From the NCBI GenBank assembly GCA_963575745.1, contig CAUYUJ010016360.1, forward strand, positions 309,001 through 373,000: a DNA stretch of 64,000 bases, written 5' to 3'. Shown one piece after another: positions 1-9,400 of this stretch. Within the stretch, counting starts at the first letter, position 1. The number at the start of each line of letters is the position of its first letter. Source of the stretch: Prorocentrum cordatum (lineage: Eukaryota; Sar; Dinophyceae; Prorocentrales; Prorocentraceae). Made by a program: the position numbers and the translations under genes. The notes under the pieces are model-generated. The model was given only the letters and a program-made list of their open reading frames with translations. It made no database searches and had not been told where the DNA came from.

Positions 1-210
1 CGTCGTCGTCGTTGTTGTTGTCGTCGTCGTCGTTTTTGTCGTTGTCGTCGTCGTTGTCGTCGTCGTCTTCGTCGACGTCGACGTCGACTTCGCCGTCGTC
101 CCCGCCGCCGCCACCGCTGCCCGTTGTCGTCGTCGTCGTCGTCGTCGTCGTCATCTTCTGCTCGTCGTCGTCGTCGTCGCCGTCGCCGTCGGCGTCGTTG
201 TCGTCGTCCA
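1..210. repeat. CGT/TCG triplet microsatellite
   Basis: Imperfect runs of the triplet CGT with TTG and TCG variants run from the window edge to about 210. Long Ser or Val open frames across it are products of the triplet repeat, not proteins. Confidence 0.9.
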
Positions 211-296
211 TCCGACGGGTGTCGACCCTCGATCTCAGATCCCCTCGCGTCGTAAACATCATCACGACGGCAGGTCTCCTGTCATTCTCGGCCTCG

Positions 297-560
297 GGGG
301 GCCCTCGGGGAGCCTCGGGACCGCCAGAAAGTGGCCCAGGACGAACAGCCGGCCCTGGGGCAACGATCCAGACCTTTGGGGGCCCTCGCGGAGCCTCAGG
401 ACCGCCAGAACATGGCCCAGGACGAACAGCCTGCCCTGGGGCAACGATCCAGACCTTTGGGGGCCCTCGCGGAGCCTCGGGACCGCCAGAAAGTGGCCCA
501 GGATGCACAGCCTGCCGCCGTGGGCAACGATCCCGACCTCTGGGGGGCCTCGCCTCCGTT
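297..560 (+). repeat. 81-bp tandem repeat, three units
   Basis: The motif GGACCGCCAGAA starts at 318, 399 and 480, giving a period of exactly 81 bp and three near-identical units. Because 81 is a multiple of three, no frame is broken, which explains long open frames here. The unit resembles the middle of the hairpin-capped dispersed repeat at 2599-2772 (a GGGACCGTCAAAAA... block and a CCAAACCTCTGGGGG-like block), so it may be an expansion of that family. Confidence 0.85.
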
Positions 561-635
561 TCAGCAGTCGTTCTTCCCCCGATGTCGGCCCCTATATAGG
601 GGGCCCGTGCTCGGGCCCGCCGGGGGCCGGCGATG

Positions 636-1270
636 CTCCTCCTCCTCCTCCTCCTCCTCCTCCTCCTCCTCCTCCTCCTCCTCCTCCTCCTCCTCCTCCT
701 CCTCCTCCTCCTCCTCTCCTCCTCCTCCTCTCCTCCTCCTCCCTCCTCCTCCTCCTCCTCCTCCTCCTCCCTCCTCCTCCTCCTCCTCCTCCTCCTCCTC
801 CTTCCTCCTCCTCCTCCCTCCTCCCCTCCTCCCTCCTCTCCTCCTCCTCCCTCCTCCTCCTCCTCCTCCCTCCTCCTCTCCTCCCTCCTCCCTCCTCCTC
901 CCTCCTCCTCCTCCTCCTCCTCCTCCTCCTCCTCCTCCTCCTCTCCTCCTCCTCCCCTCCTCCTCCTCCCCTCCTCCTCCTCCCTCCTCCCTCCTCCCTC
1001 CCTCCTCCTCCTCCTCCTCCCTCCTCCCTCCTCCCTCCTCCCTCTCCCTCCCTCCTCCCTCCTCCCTCCTCCCTCCTCCCTCCTCCCTCCTCCCTCCTCC
1101 TCCTCCTCCTCCTCCTCCTCCTCCTCCTCCTCCTCCTCCTCCTCCTCCTCCTCCCCCTCCTCCCTCCTCCTCCTCCTCTCCCCTCCTCCCTCCCTCCTCC
1201 CTCCTCCCTCCTCCTCCTCCCTCCTCCCTCCTCCTCCCTTCTCCTCCTCCTCCTCCCTCCCTCCCTCCCC
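636..1270. repeat. (CCT)n microsatellite, about 630 bp
   Basis: Polypyrimidine CCT/TCC repeats with CCTCCC interruptions. Poly-Pro, poly-Ser and poly-Leu frames on the plus strand and poly-Arg/Gly/Glu frames on the minus strand are artefacts. Confidence 0.95.
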
Positions 1271-2598
1271 CGGGCCCCGATGCTGGATCCAGGGAAGCGG
1301 TTGGGAGCTCCGAGGCCGCCGACAGAGCAGATCATATCGGAGGCGGTTTGCGGTACCGAAATCTCTTCGTCGCGGTGGTGGCCCTGAAGCGGCCAGCGGT
1401 CGTCGTCGTCGATCCGACGGGCCTCGAGCCTCGATCCTGGACGCCCTCGGGTCCCCAGCAGGCAGCTGGTCTGCTGATGCCAAGCTGGGGCTCTGAGATG
1501 GAGTTGGCGGGGGCTCTGAGGTGGCCCAGCGATGGTTTCGACGAGCAGGCAATGGGGCAGGCTCGCGCGGTGGGTTCGATAAGGTGTTTTGGCGTTGTTC
1601 GGTCTCCAGGTGCCGTGTTCAGGCCCCAGGGCCGTCGAAAACGGACCTGGACCTGGGAGAGGTCCAGGGACCGACTTTGACCAGGGCCAAACCGGGTCAG
1701 ACCCTCCGGCCGCCTCCAAAGCTGGGGTTCGATGCCATTTTCTCAGCGCCCGGCGAGGCATGCCAGGCCCACGATATCGGTGGCTCATGGTGGTCTTCCA
1801 TCGTGGCTGTGCGACGTTGTGCGGGGTTTTCTGCCGCAAGAGCTCTCTTTCTCAACCCGTTGGAGAAAGGCAGGCCCGCAGCCACGACAGGGGGGCAGAT
1901 GTGGGCGGCAGGCTGCGGCCTGCTCGGGAGGAGCAGCCCGACGCGGTCGGCCAGCCGCCGATCGAGAAGGCGAGATCAGGCAGCACACCCAGCAGTGACC
2001 AGCCCACGATCGACCAGCACTTGAGCGACGCAGGAAGACTGGTTCGATTGCGCGGACGTTCGCGCGCAAGCTGCCTGCGCAGGGTCGCGCGTGAGGCGCC
2101 TTCGTGTCCAGTGTGGCGTGCCGTGCTGGCGGCCTGCGTGAGCCACCGCGTAGGGTCTGCTATGCCAGCCATCACGACGCAAAGCCAACACGCACTGCAG
2201 GGATGAGCCGTTTTCCAAGGCGAGCCTTGCATCCTTTCCCTTCGGCCCGCCCTTGGCCACCTTCGCTGGCCGCGCCCCGCTCGAAGCGCGGCGACATGGG
2301 CTTCCAGGGCCCTTGCATCCTCGTCGCGCATCCTTGCTATACGCGGCGACTGTGAGACCGGATTCTTATCCTCGCCCGCTTGCCGCCAGGATGTCACGTT
2401 CTGTCCCCCCCTCGCCGCGGCTGCCCGACCTCGCCCAGCGAGAGAGAGCGTCCGCCGCCCGCCCGCCCGCCACCCGGCGCAGAGGTACCCGGCCTCGCGC
2501 GTGCTGCCGCGGGACCCCGACGACCGCGGCGCCGTCGAGGGCTGCCGGGGCCTGGGCGAAGAATCTCGACCCTGCCTCCCCCCATCCCAGGCCCCTTC
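1271..2598. other. No recognisable gene; GC-rich spacer
   Basis: Open frames exist but none shows protein-family features or exon-like boundaries. A degraded piece of the hairpin-capped repeat family (CAGGGCCGTCGAAAA) is visible near 1625-1660. Confidence 0.5.
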
Positions 2599-2772
2599 GA
2601 CGTCATGATTTTTTCATGACGTCGACCCCCAGAGGTTTGGACCCATTCCCCAGGACCGGTTTTTCATCCTGAATCGTTTTTTGACGGTCCCGGGGCCCGG
2701 TAGGGGCCCCCAAAAGCCACAAGTATGGGAAAACCTCCCGTCGTGATTTTTTCATGACTCGAGGGGTCTGGG
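2599..2772 (+). repeat. Hairpin-capped dispersed repeat (family P), copy 1
   Basis: About 170 bp. One end is a hairpin in which GACGTCATGA and its complement flank a T run. The other end is a second hairpin-like stretch, CGTCGTGATTTTTTCATGA, before CTCGAGGGG. Near-identical copies lie at 37425-37607 (inverted) and 40935-41108 (same strand), with decayed pieces near 21895-22010, 25550-25580 and 45200-45300. Confidence 0.85.
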
Positions 2773-2779
2773 ATGCGGG

Positions 2780-2945
2780 TGCTCGATGCTCGAGGTCTTC
2801 GGACGTCTTCGTCGGCTCGCGGGCTCTCGGCGGTGTTTTCCAGCCCCGAGAGGCTCTCCGGCGGGCTGCGCCTCGCCGAGGGTGCTCCGGGGGGGGCGCC
2901 CAGCTCGTCCCGAACGGCCGTCGCAGAGCCGAGGCATGACTTGGC
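2780..2945 (+). repeat. Dispersed GC-rich repeat (family E), copy 1
   Basis: Shares the ordered blocks CGGGCTGCGCCTCGCCGAG and TCCCGAACGGCCGTCGC with segments near 36215-36375, 41590-41720 and 57840-58000, and with minus-strand segments near 53690-53770 and 58830-58910. In-frame peptides such as GCASPR recur but the copies drift in frame, so it is not treated as coding. Confidence 0.65.
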
Positions 2946-4204
2946 ATCGCTCGGACGTGTGCATGTTTCCTTCGGCGAGGACCATCGAGGAGCATCCTTG
3001 ATCGTTTCGCGAAAAAGCCACGCACGAGACCGAAAAAAGCACAGGGAATGGACGTCCGAGCGATGGCCAGGAGAGCGGCGCGCCACCCACTCGCGAGGCG
3101 CAGCGTGTCGCCGGGGCCGGCGCCGCGGCACAGGGAGCCCAGAAGTTCCCGACCGTTTTTTTATGTCTTCCGTCCCCATGCCCGACCCCCTGCGCGTCAT
3201 AGTGGTCACGGCGGCTTTTTGCGACTTTCGGCCCGGTGGGGGGCCCGGGACCACCTGCTTGGGAGACGATCTATTGCAAGGCTCGTATGGGACGGGCGCC
3301 TCCAATAGAGGACATAGCACGATTATTATCGTCAAAACTATCGGCGCCCACTCTCCAATGCCGGTCATTGTGGAACTTCTGAGTCGCGCCACACTCCACG
3401 CTTCGGTCTGCTCCGGCGTTGAAGGGACGCAAGGAATCGACATTTGAAGGGGCGCAGCAAGAGCTTGCAAGGCTATTTTTGTTTGAGTGTTGTAGTACGT
3501 TCTTCTGCTTTCCAGCCGCAGGGTGGCCGCCAGCGCCAGCCGCGGGCGGATCCCGAGGTAGCCGCGACCGGCGCTGCGACCCCGTGCCTCCGCTGAGGCC
3601 CCGCCGCCTTTCTCCGCTTCTGTTGCCTTCTTCATGCTTCGCGGTCGCTCAGATTCGATCTTCGAAGATCGAGGTTTTCGCTCTTGTTGGGCCTCCTGGT
3701 GACACCTCGTGGCCACGTCCGGATACTCCTCGAAGTTCTAGTTGAAACGCATCCCTGGAGGTATCCCGGGCTCGCTCTCGTCGTCGTCGTCGTTGTCGTC
3801 TCGTCTTCGTTGTCGTCTCTTCTGCGCCGGCGCGAGATGCGTCGGAGAGAGCAGAGGGGGAGCAGGAGAAGGGTGGAGCCAGGGGGCGATCGGACCCTTC
3901 GAGCGCCGCCCAGGAGCCCCGTCACACGCGACAGCTGTCGTCGTCAGCAGAAGGGCCGCCTCGAGGCGTCCGCACTGGCGCGCTCGCCCGCGGCCTGCGG
4001 AAGCCTCCAGGTGCAGGGGCCGGGAGAGCCGTGACATGTGACGCCTCAGGGCCGTCACGTGCAGCAGCTCGCTTCCTCAGCGGAGACCACTTCCGGGACG
4101 TGCTCGTCCTTCCCTCACGCAGGAGGGCGGGTTCCCACCGCAACCGCCCGGAGCCGCAGGCGGTTTCTCTCCCCCCCAATCCCCGATTCCCCGTCCCGGG
4201 AAAT
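2946..4204. other. No recognisable gene
   Basis: Mixed-composition sequence with a short (GTC)n run at about 3775-3830. No exon-like block, RNA gene or element boundary was found. Confidence 0.5.
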
Positions 4205-4224
4205 CAGGCCGCTTAGACAAGGGG

Positions 4225-4425
4225 GGGGGGGGGCTGGGGGATGCACTCCCGGGCCTGGACTACTCGGACGCGCTCGCTTGCCGAGGACTGTCCCCCCCCA
4301 ATCGTATATCCCCGAATGTGGTCCCAAATCTGTTGTCCAGCCGATGACCCCACCAGGTCGCGGATTGGGGTCGCCATACCCTCCGTTAGCAGCCAGAAGA
4401 GGTGGTGGGGCATCTGTCGGCCTCC
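4225..4425 (+). repeat. Dispersed repeat (family L), copy 1
   Basis: Contains the ordered blocks CGTATATCCCCGA, AAATCTGTTG, CCCCACCAGGTCG and GGATTGGGGTCG. They recur near 25660-25800 and 54095-54235 in the same order. A (CCT)n run at 4420-4462 separates it from the LINE relic. Confidence 0.7.
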
Positions 4426-4469
4426 TCCTCCTCCTCCTCCTCCTCCTCCTCCTCCTCCTCCCAGAGCCA

Positions 4470-4823
4470 TCGCAAGCCAAGCTGAGTAGGCTTCAGTTTC
4501 TGTGCGTTCGTTGCGGTTGCTGGGCCCAGAGGTGCTCCCGTAATCTTGACAAGGAGTGCCAACGACCCTCTAGGAAGGGACGCGAGGTACTAAGTAAGTA
4601 CTCGCGAGGCCTGGGCCCCAGTAATCGTGTCCGTCAATTGATTGATAGAGTTGCTGCGGTCACTGCAATGTCTGTGGTCCCCAAGCCGCGGTCTAAGACT
4701 CTTGCCTGCACGTCTGTTCCCTCGGCCCATTCGAGTGCCCCCACCGTCCCTGAGTACGAGAGACGGATGGCCGCAATTGCTGAGCGAGTGCGAGCCAAGG
4801 AGGCCCTCCAGGCTGAGGAGTAG
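4470..4823 (+). pseudogene. 5'-truncated LINE: C-terminal end of the ORF2 protein
   Basis: An open frame ending in TAG at 4821-4823 encodes a cysteine-bearing block, FLCVRCGCWAQR, then LDKECQRPSRKG and LSKYSRGLGP. This aligns in order with the last 90 or so residues of the minus-strand LINE ORF2 (LFCVKCGYWTQS, LAAECTKAPKND, LSRLKRGLQP). The rest of ORF2 is missing: the homology starts just after a (CCT)n tract. The C-terminus, PEYERRMAAIAERVRAKEAL, is helical and charged. Base composition is less GC-rich than in the minus-strand element, so it is probably a different or older subfamily. 5' truncation is the usual fate of LINE copies. The identification rests on this local alignment alone. Confidence 0.72.
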
Positions 4824-5165
4824 CTTTGGGTCGTGGCACCCCGTCGCGGGCCCTGGTCAGAGTGTGGGGAGCTCTGTCCTCCAGGGTAACAAATCCCTTT
4901 CCGAAGGGTGCCACTTCCCCCCATTGGTTGTTTTAGTCTTGCGAGACTCTTCCCCTCGGGGCTGTCCTAACCGAACCTCCTCCTCCTCGAGCCCGAGGAA
5001 GAAGTGAGCAGGGGCGGGCCCCCTCGGAAGGCTCGGGAGCCCCCTGGCACTCTGAGAAGTGCTCTGAGCCTCCTCCCCGAAGGCGCAGGACACTGCCCAG
5101 AGGGCCCGAGGCCCCCCCGAGGAGCCCCCGCCGCCTACATAAGGCGGGATCGGGCGCTGGCGCTG
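4824..5165 (+). mobile_element. 3' untranslated tail of the truncated plus-strand LINE
   Basis: Non-coding sequence between the ORF2 relic stop and the (TGA)n tract. Several short GC-rich palindromes occur (for example around 5100-5150, ending CGCCTACATAAGGCG). The 3' end is placed where the triplet repeat begins; no target-site duplication can be seen. Confidence 0.5.
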
Positions 5166-5490
5166 GTGATGATGATGATGATGATGATGATGATGAGGAT
5201 GAGGATGAGGATGAGGATGAGGATGAGGATGAGGATGAGGATGAGGATGAGGATGAGGATGCTGATGCTGATGCTGATGCTGATGCTGATGCTGATGCTG
5301 ATGATGATGCTGATGCTGATGATGATGATGATGCTGATGATGATGATGATGATGATGCTGGTGGTGGTGGTGATGAGGATGGTGGTGATGATGATGATGA
5401 TGGTGGTGGTGATGATGATGATGCTGATGATGGTGATGATGATGGTGGTGGTGATGATGATGGTGGTGATGATGATGATGCTGGTGGTGA

Positions 5491-5522
<32 letters not shown>

Positions 5523-5676
5523 ATGATGATGCTGATGGTGATGATGATGATCATAATGAGGATGATGATGATGATGGTGGTGGTGGTGATGATGATGATG
5601 ATAATGATGATGATGAAGATTATGGTGATGATGATGCTGATGATGATGATGATGATGATGAGGATGATGATGATGA
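5166..5676. repeat. (TGA)n/(GAT)n microsatellite, about 510 bp
   Basis: Blocks of GAGGAT, GCTGAT, GATGAT and GGTGGT succeed one another. The 3' ends of both LINE copies, on opposite strands, abut this tract. The same triplet on the same strand reappears at 14016, just beyond the 5' end of the minus-strand LINE. Long poly-His, poly-Met and poly-Ile frames are artefacts. Confidence 0.95.
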
Positions 5677-6432
5677 CCCACGCATCCAAGAATGTCTGGA
5701 GCTCCCCGCTCGATACAGCCTCCCGAGGCCATGGCCTTTCCCTCTGGCGCTGCGGACGCAAGGCCTGACCCGTGCCCAAGGCACACTCGCAGACTCGCCT
5801 GAAAGCCTTGAGGCCGCCGACCGCCCCAGCCAAAGGCAGGCGATCAGCAAAGCATCTGAGCCCTCACGGCGACTCAGCTCGCAGACAGCCCAGCGCGCCA
5901 CATCGGAGCAACAATCCCCTGGGCACCAGGCCACAGACGGGGACGACTTGCTCTGAGGTGGCCTTCGGAGGCGATCCTGACGGTCGGCCGTAGCCTACCA
6001 CCACGGTTCGGCCTCCGCCTGGCGCGCACAGAGCACAGAGCGGGCTGGAGCGCAGCAGGCTGCGCGGGCTGTCGCGCCCAGGGCGCGCCAGCAGCTACAT
6101 TAAACGGAGGCGCCGAAGGCGCCAAGCGACATACGTTGCCCAAGAGGGCGGGAGGGAGTGAACCCTGACGTGTGCCGAGCCCCGCGGGGTACAGCCTACG
6201 CCACGGGGTCCCTCCCCCCCCAGAGGCAGCGGCTCGGCGCGGGCATTCGTGATCCTTGGACCCGCCTGCGACCCGAGCTGATCAGCAGCTGGCTCGATCG
6301 GAGGCAACCATGGCGGTGTGCGAACCTACCGCCACGGTCCAGCCTCCGACAGGCTGCACAAGCAGAGCATGCCAACACGTCTGTTCGCGTGATGGCAGAC
6401 AGAGCGAGGCGGCAAGCGTGGCAAGAAAGAGC
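5677..6432 (-). mobile_element. 3' region of the minus-strand LINE
   Basis: Non-coding sequence from the ORF2 stop (TAG at 6435-6433) to the (TGA)n tract. A perfect short palindrome, GGCGCC-GAA-GGCGCC, at about 6110-6124 could form the stem-loop that some LINE reverse transcriptases recognise at the 3' end. No poly-A tail is seen; the element runs straight into the triplet repeat. Confidence 0.6.
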
Positions 6433-9400
6433 CTAGCCACCATCGACACGCCTGCGCATGCGCCGCAGCGGCTCAGGGTCGCCAATGCCGCCCGCCCCAG
6501 CGGGCTGCAGGCCGCGCTTCAGCCTGCTGAGCACCGCCTTCTGCCTATCGTTCTTGGGGGCCTTCGTGCACTCCGCTGCCAAGCCCGCCATCCTGCGGCT
6601 CTGCGTCCAGTAGCCGCACTTCACGCAGAAGAGGTGGCTACCAGCCCGCCACAGGTCGTGGGAGCCGTGGGCGTCCAATCCCCACCAAGGCGGGAGCTGC
6701 GGCGGCGGCAGCGGCGGGGTCCCGCCACCGGCCCCAGAAGGACCCCCCGACGACGGTGGGCTACCCCGCTGGCCGCCGCCAGGCGCGCCGCTGCCAAATC
6801 GCCCTGCACTCGCCTCGTCTCCTTCCACCTGTGCTGGTGCCTCGCTGGCCTGACTGTGAGACAGCAGCGCCGCGCCCGCCGTGATGAGCGCCGCGGCTGC
6901 AGCGACCGATCCGCCTCTGCTCTCGGCCCCTGAGGCCCAGGAGCCCGCGAGCGCGTCGCCCCTGCCCGCGCACCGCTGGCAGGCCCAGACCGTGTCGCCG
7001 TCGACGTCCAGCCACGTCCCGTGCCGCCCGCACGTGCGCTGCGGGCAGTCAGGGAAACTGCAGTGCGCTCGCCATCGCATCTTGCAGCCGCGCCAATCGC
7101 ACCGAACTGCTCCCAGGCCTGGGCCCTCGTGCCCGTCCGCTGCCGTGAGCTCGGCGTCGCCTTCCTGCATCGCCGAACCCAGCCAGCAGAAGACCTTCTT
7201 GACGAGGCGATCCTGCCTGCGGCTCCTTTCTCGCACGTCGTCGTCGCTGGGATGCATCTGCGCGCCCTGCACGGCGCGGGCATCGGCGCTGTGATTGCCC
7301 CGCCGCTGCCAGGCCGTGGCGCGCTCCGCCTGCACGTCCGCCAGCGTGGCGTGAGCCTTCACCTTGTGGATGGTGACGCTGCCGACCCCTACGTCGTCGA
7401 GGGCCGCCCAGAACCGCACCCAAAGCTCGCGGTAAGGCCGCTGCCAATGCAGGCACCGCGCCCTGCCCGCCGCGAAGCCGTCCACGAGCAGCTTGCAGTC
7501 AGTGAAGATCCGCACAGGTGGTAGGCAGCTCTGGATGCCCTCGATGGCCGCCACCAGCTCCGCTGCCCCTGATTCTTGGGGATACGGCCAGGGGAGCGGG
7601 CCGAAGAGGCTGACTGCCTCGCTGTCGGGCCCCATGGCGACGACCGCCCAGCCGCCGCGCGCCGAGACGAGGCTGGGGTCCAGAACGCTCCCGTCCGTGA
7701 AGAGGTCGCCCGAGAGCGGCTGCCCCACCAAGTCGGCATGACCCTCCTTCCGCGCCTCCCTGGCGTCGGTGGGCGGTGGCAGGGTCCTTCGGTGCTCAGG
7801 TGCAAGAGCGCGGGACCAGAGCGGGTCCTCGACTCCCTCGATGCTAGCCATGCCGACGATGGTGCGAAAGGGGATGTCGCCAGGGGGGCACCGCTCGCCC
7901 GCCTCCTCGTTGGAGATCCACTCGCCGCGGCTGACCTCGGTGGCTGGGCACTGCCACGCCAGGTGCCGCACTGTGCCGTGCGCAGGGCATCCCCTGGGGC
8001 ACCAAGGAGAGGAGGCCAATGGGCGTTCCTCAAAGAACCGCCGCGCCACGGGCCAGAGACATCCGACCAGCGCGTTCTTGGCCGAGCTCATCTGCTTGGC
8101 CTTCTGCTTGCTCATGCGCTTGCGTGCCAATGTGCGCCTGATACTGGACAGGGCGCCTCCATCGCGCAGGTGCTCCAGTCCTGGGTGCTTGCTCGCTGCC
8201 CGCCACAGCGCCCTCTCGTGGCCATCGGCGATGTGCTTGGCGAGCGTGGAGGCCCCCAGGGTCCGTGGGTCCAGCGGCTGCTGCTTGTCGTAGGTGAGCA
8301 GCCCTGGCAGTGTGGCGGTCCAGCCCAGGCGGTGGCAGGCTAACGCGCATGCAGCAGCTGGCCCGCGTCCAGCCAACGCCTCAGGCCCGCCTCTGGCCAG
8401 CAGCGTCCTAGCCCCTGCGAAAGCGCTGCCCAGGGCCCTCAGGCCCCTGCTGTCCGAGTTGAACTGCACCGCCTTGGCCCATGCGATAATGGGCAGCGCC
8501 ACGTGGTCGTACAGCGGGTCGCAGTGCAGACGCTTGCTGAGGAGGAAACTGAGGCTGAGGCTCTTGCCTGGGCCGTGCCCATGGTGGACGGCGTTGACCT
8601 GGCTCCTCCACTTGTTGAGCTGCGACGTCGGCCAACCCACCACACTCAACCCATAGCGAGTAGCAGGCCGCAGACCAGTGTTCGCCACTCGAGCTGCTGC
8701 TGGGGTCTCCTGCGAGCGGATGGCGTGCAACCTCTGCAACTGGGATGCCGCCTTCGTATGCCGCTTCTCGAGGACCACGAACGCTTGGCCGTCGAGGCAG
8801 TAGTCGACCCCCAGGTTCTTGACCGAGTCGGCGATGGGAAAGGCGATGCCTCCCATTAGCTTGGCGACCAGTGATGCCAGCTCTGGCGAGCTGGCAAGCA
8901 GCTCGCTCTTTGCTGCTGAGACCTTGCAGCCTAGGGCCTCCAGCTGTGAGATGACCGCCTTCGTCGCCTGGGCCACATAGGCTGCGACCTGTGCCATCGG
9001 TCCGTGGCACCCGACGCAACAGTCGTCGAACATGATGGCGAGGGTGACTCTGGGCTCGAGCGCCCGCCACAGCCGCGCATGCTCGTCCGCGAGCACCAAC
9101 AGGCCGCACTTGAGGAGCCGACCCGCATGCGAGCACCCCGCGATGAGTCCCGCGTCCAGCAGGTAGGCCTCGGATACGCTACCGTCAAGCATGAAGCGGC
9201 GCTCCCCCGCGTACAGGGTGAGGGCCATACCCAGCAGGCCCCGAGGGTAGCCAGCCAGGACGCCTCGGCCCTGGATGATGGCCAGGTCCACGAGCTCGTA
9301 GGCCTTCCATAGGTCGATGAGTGCCGCTGCTGCTCCTTCTCCACGTGCGTGTGCGGCTTCTGCGCGCAGGGCCTGCCACCAGACTGCCTCTTCGGCCGCA

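Noticed and set aside
592-1839. Long open frames of poly-Pro, poly-Ser, poly-Arg and similar (also over 5135-5833, 15575-15840, 36745-37450 and other triplet tracts)
   Set aside because: They are translations of triplet microsatellites, equally open in several frames and on both strands.
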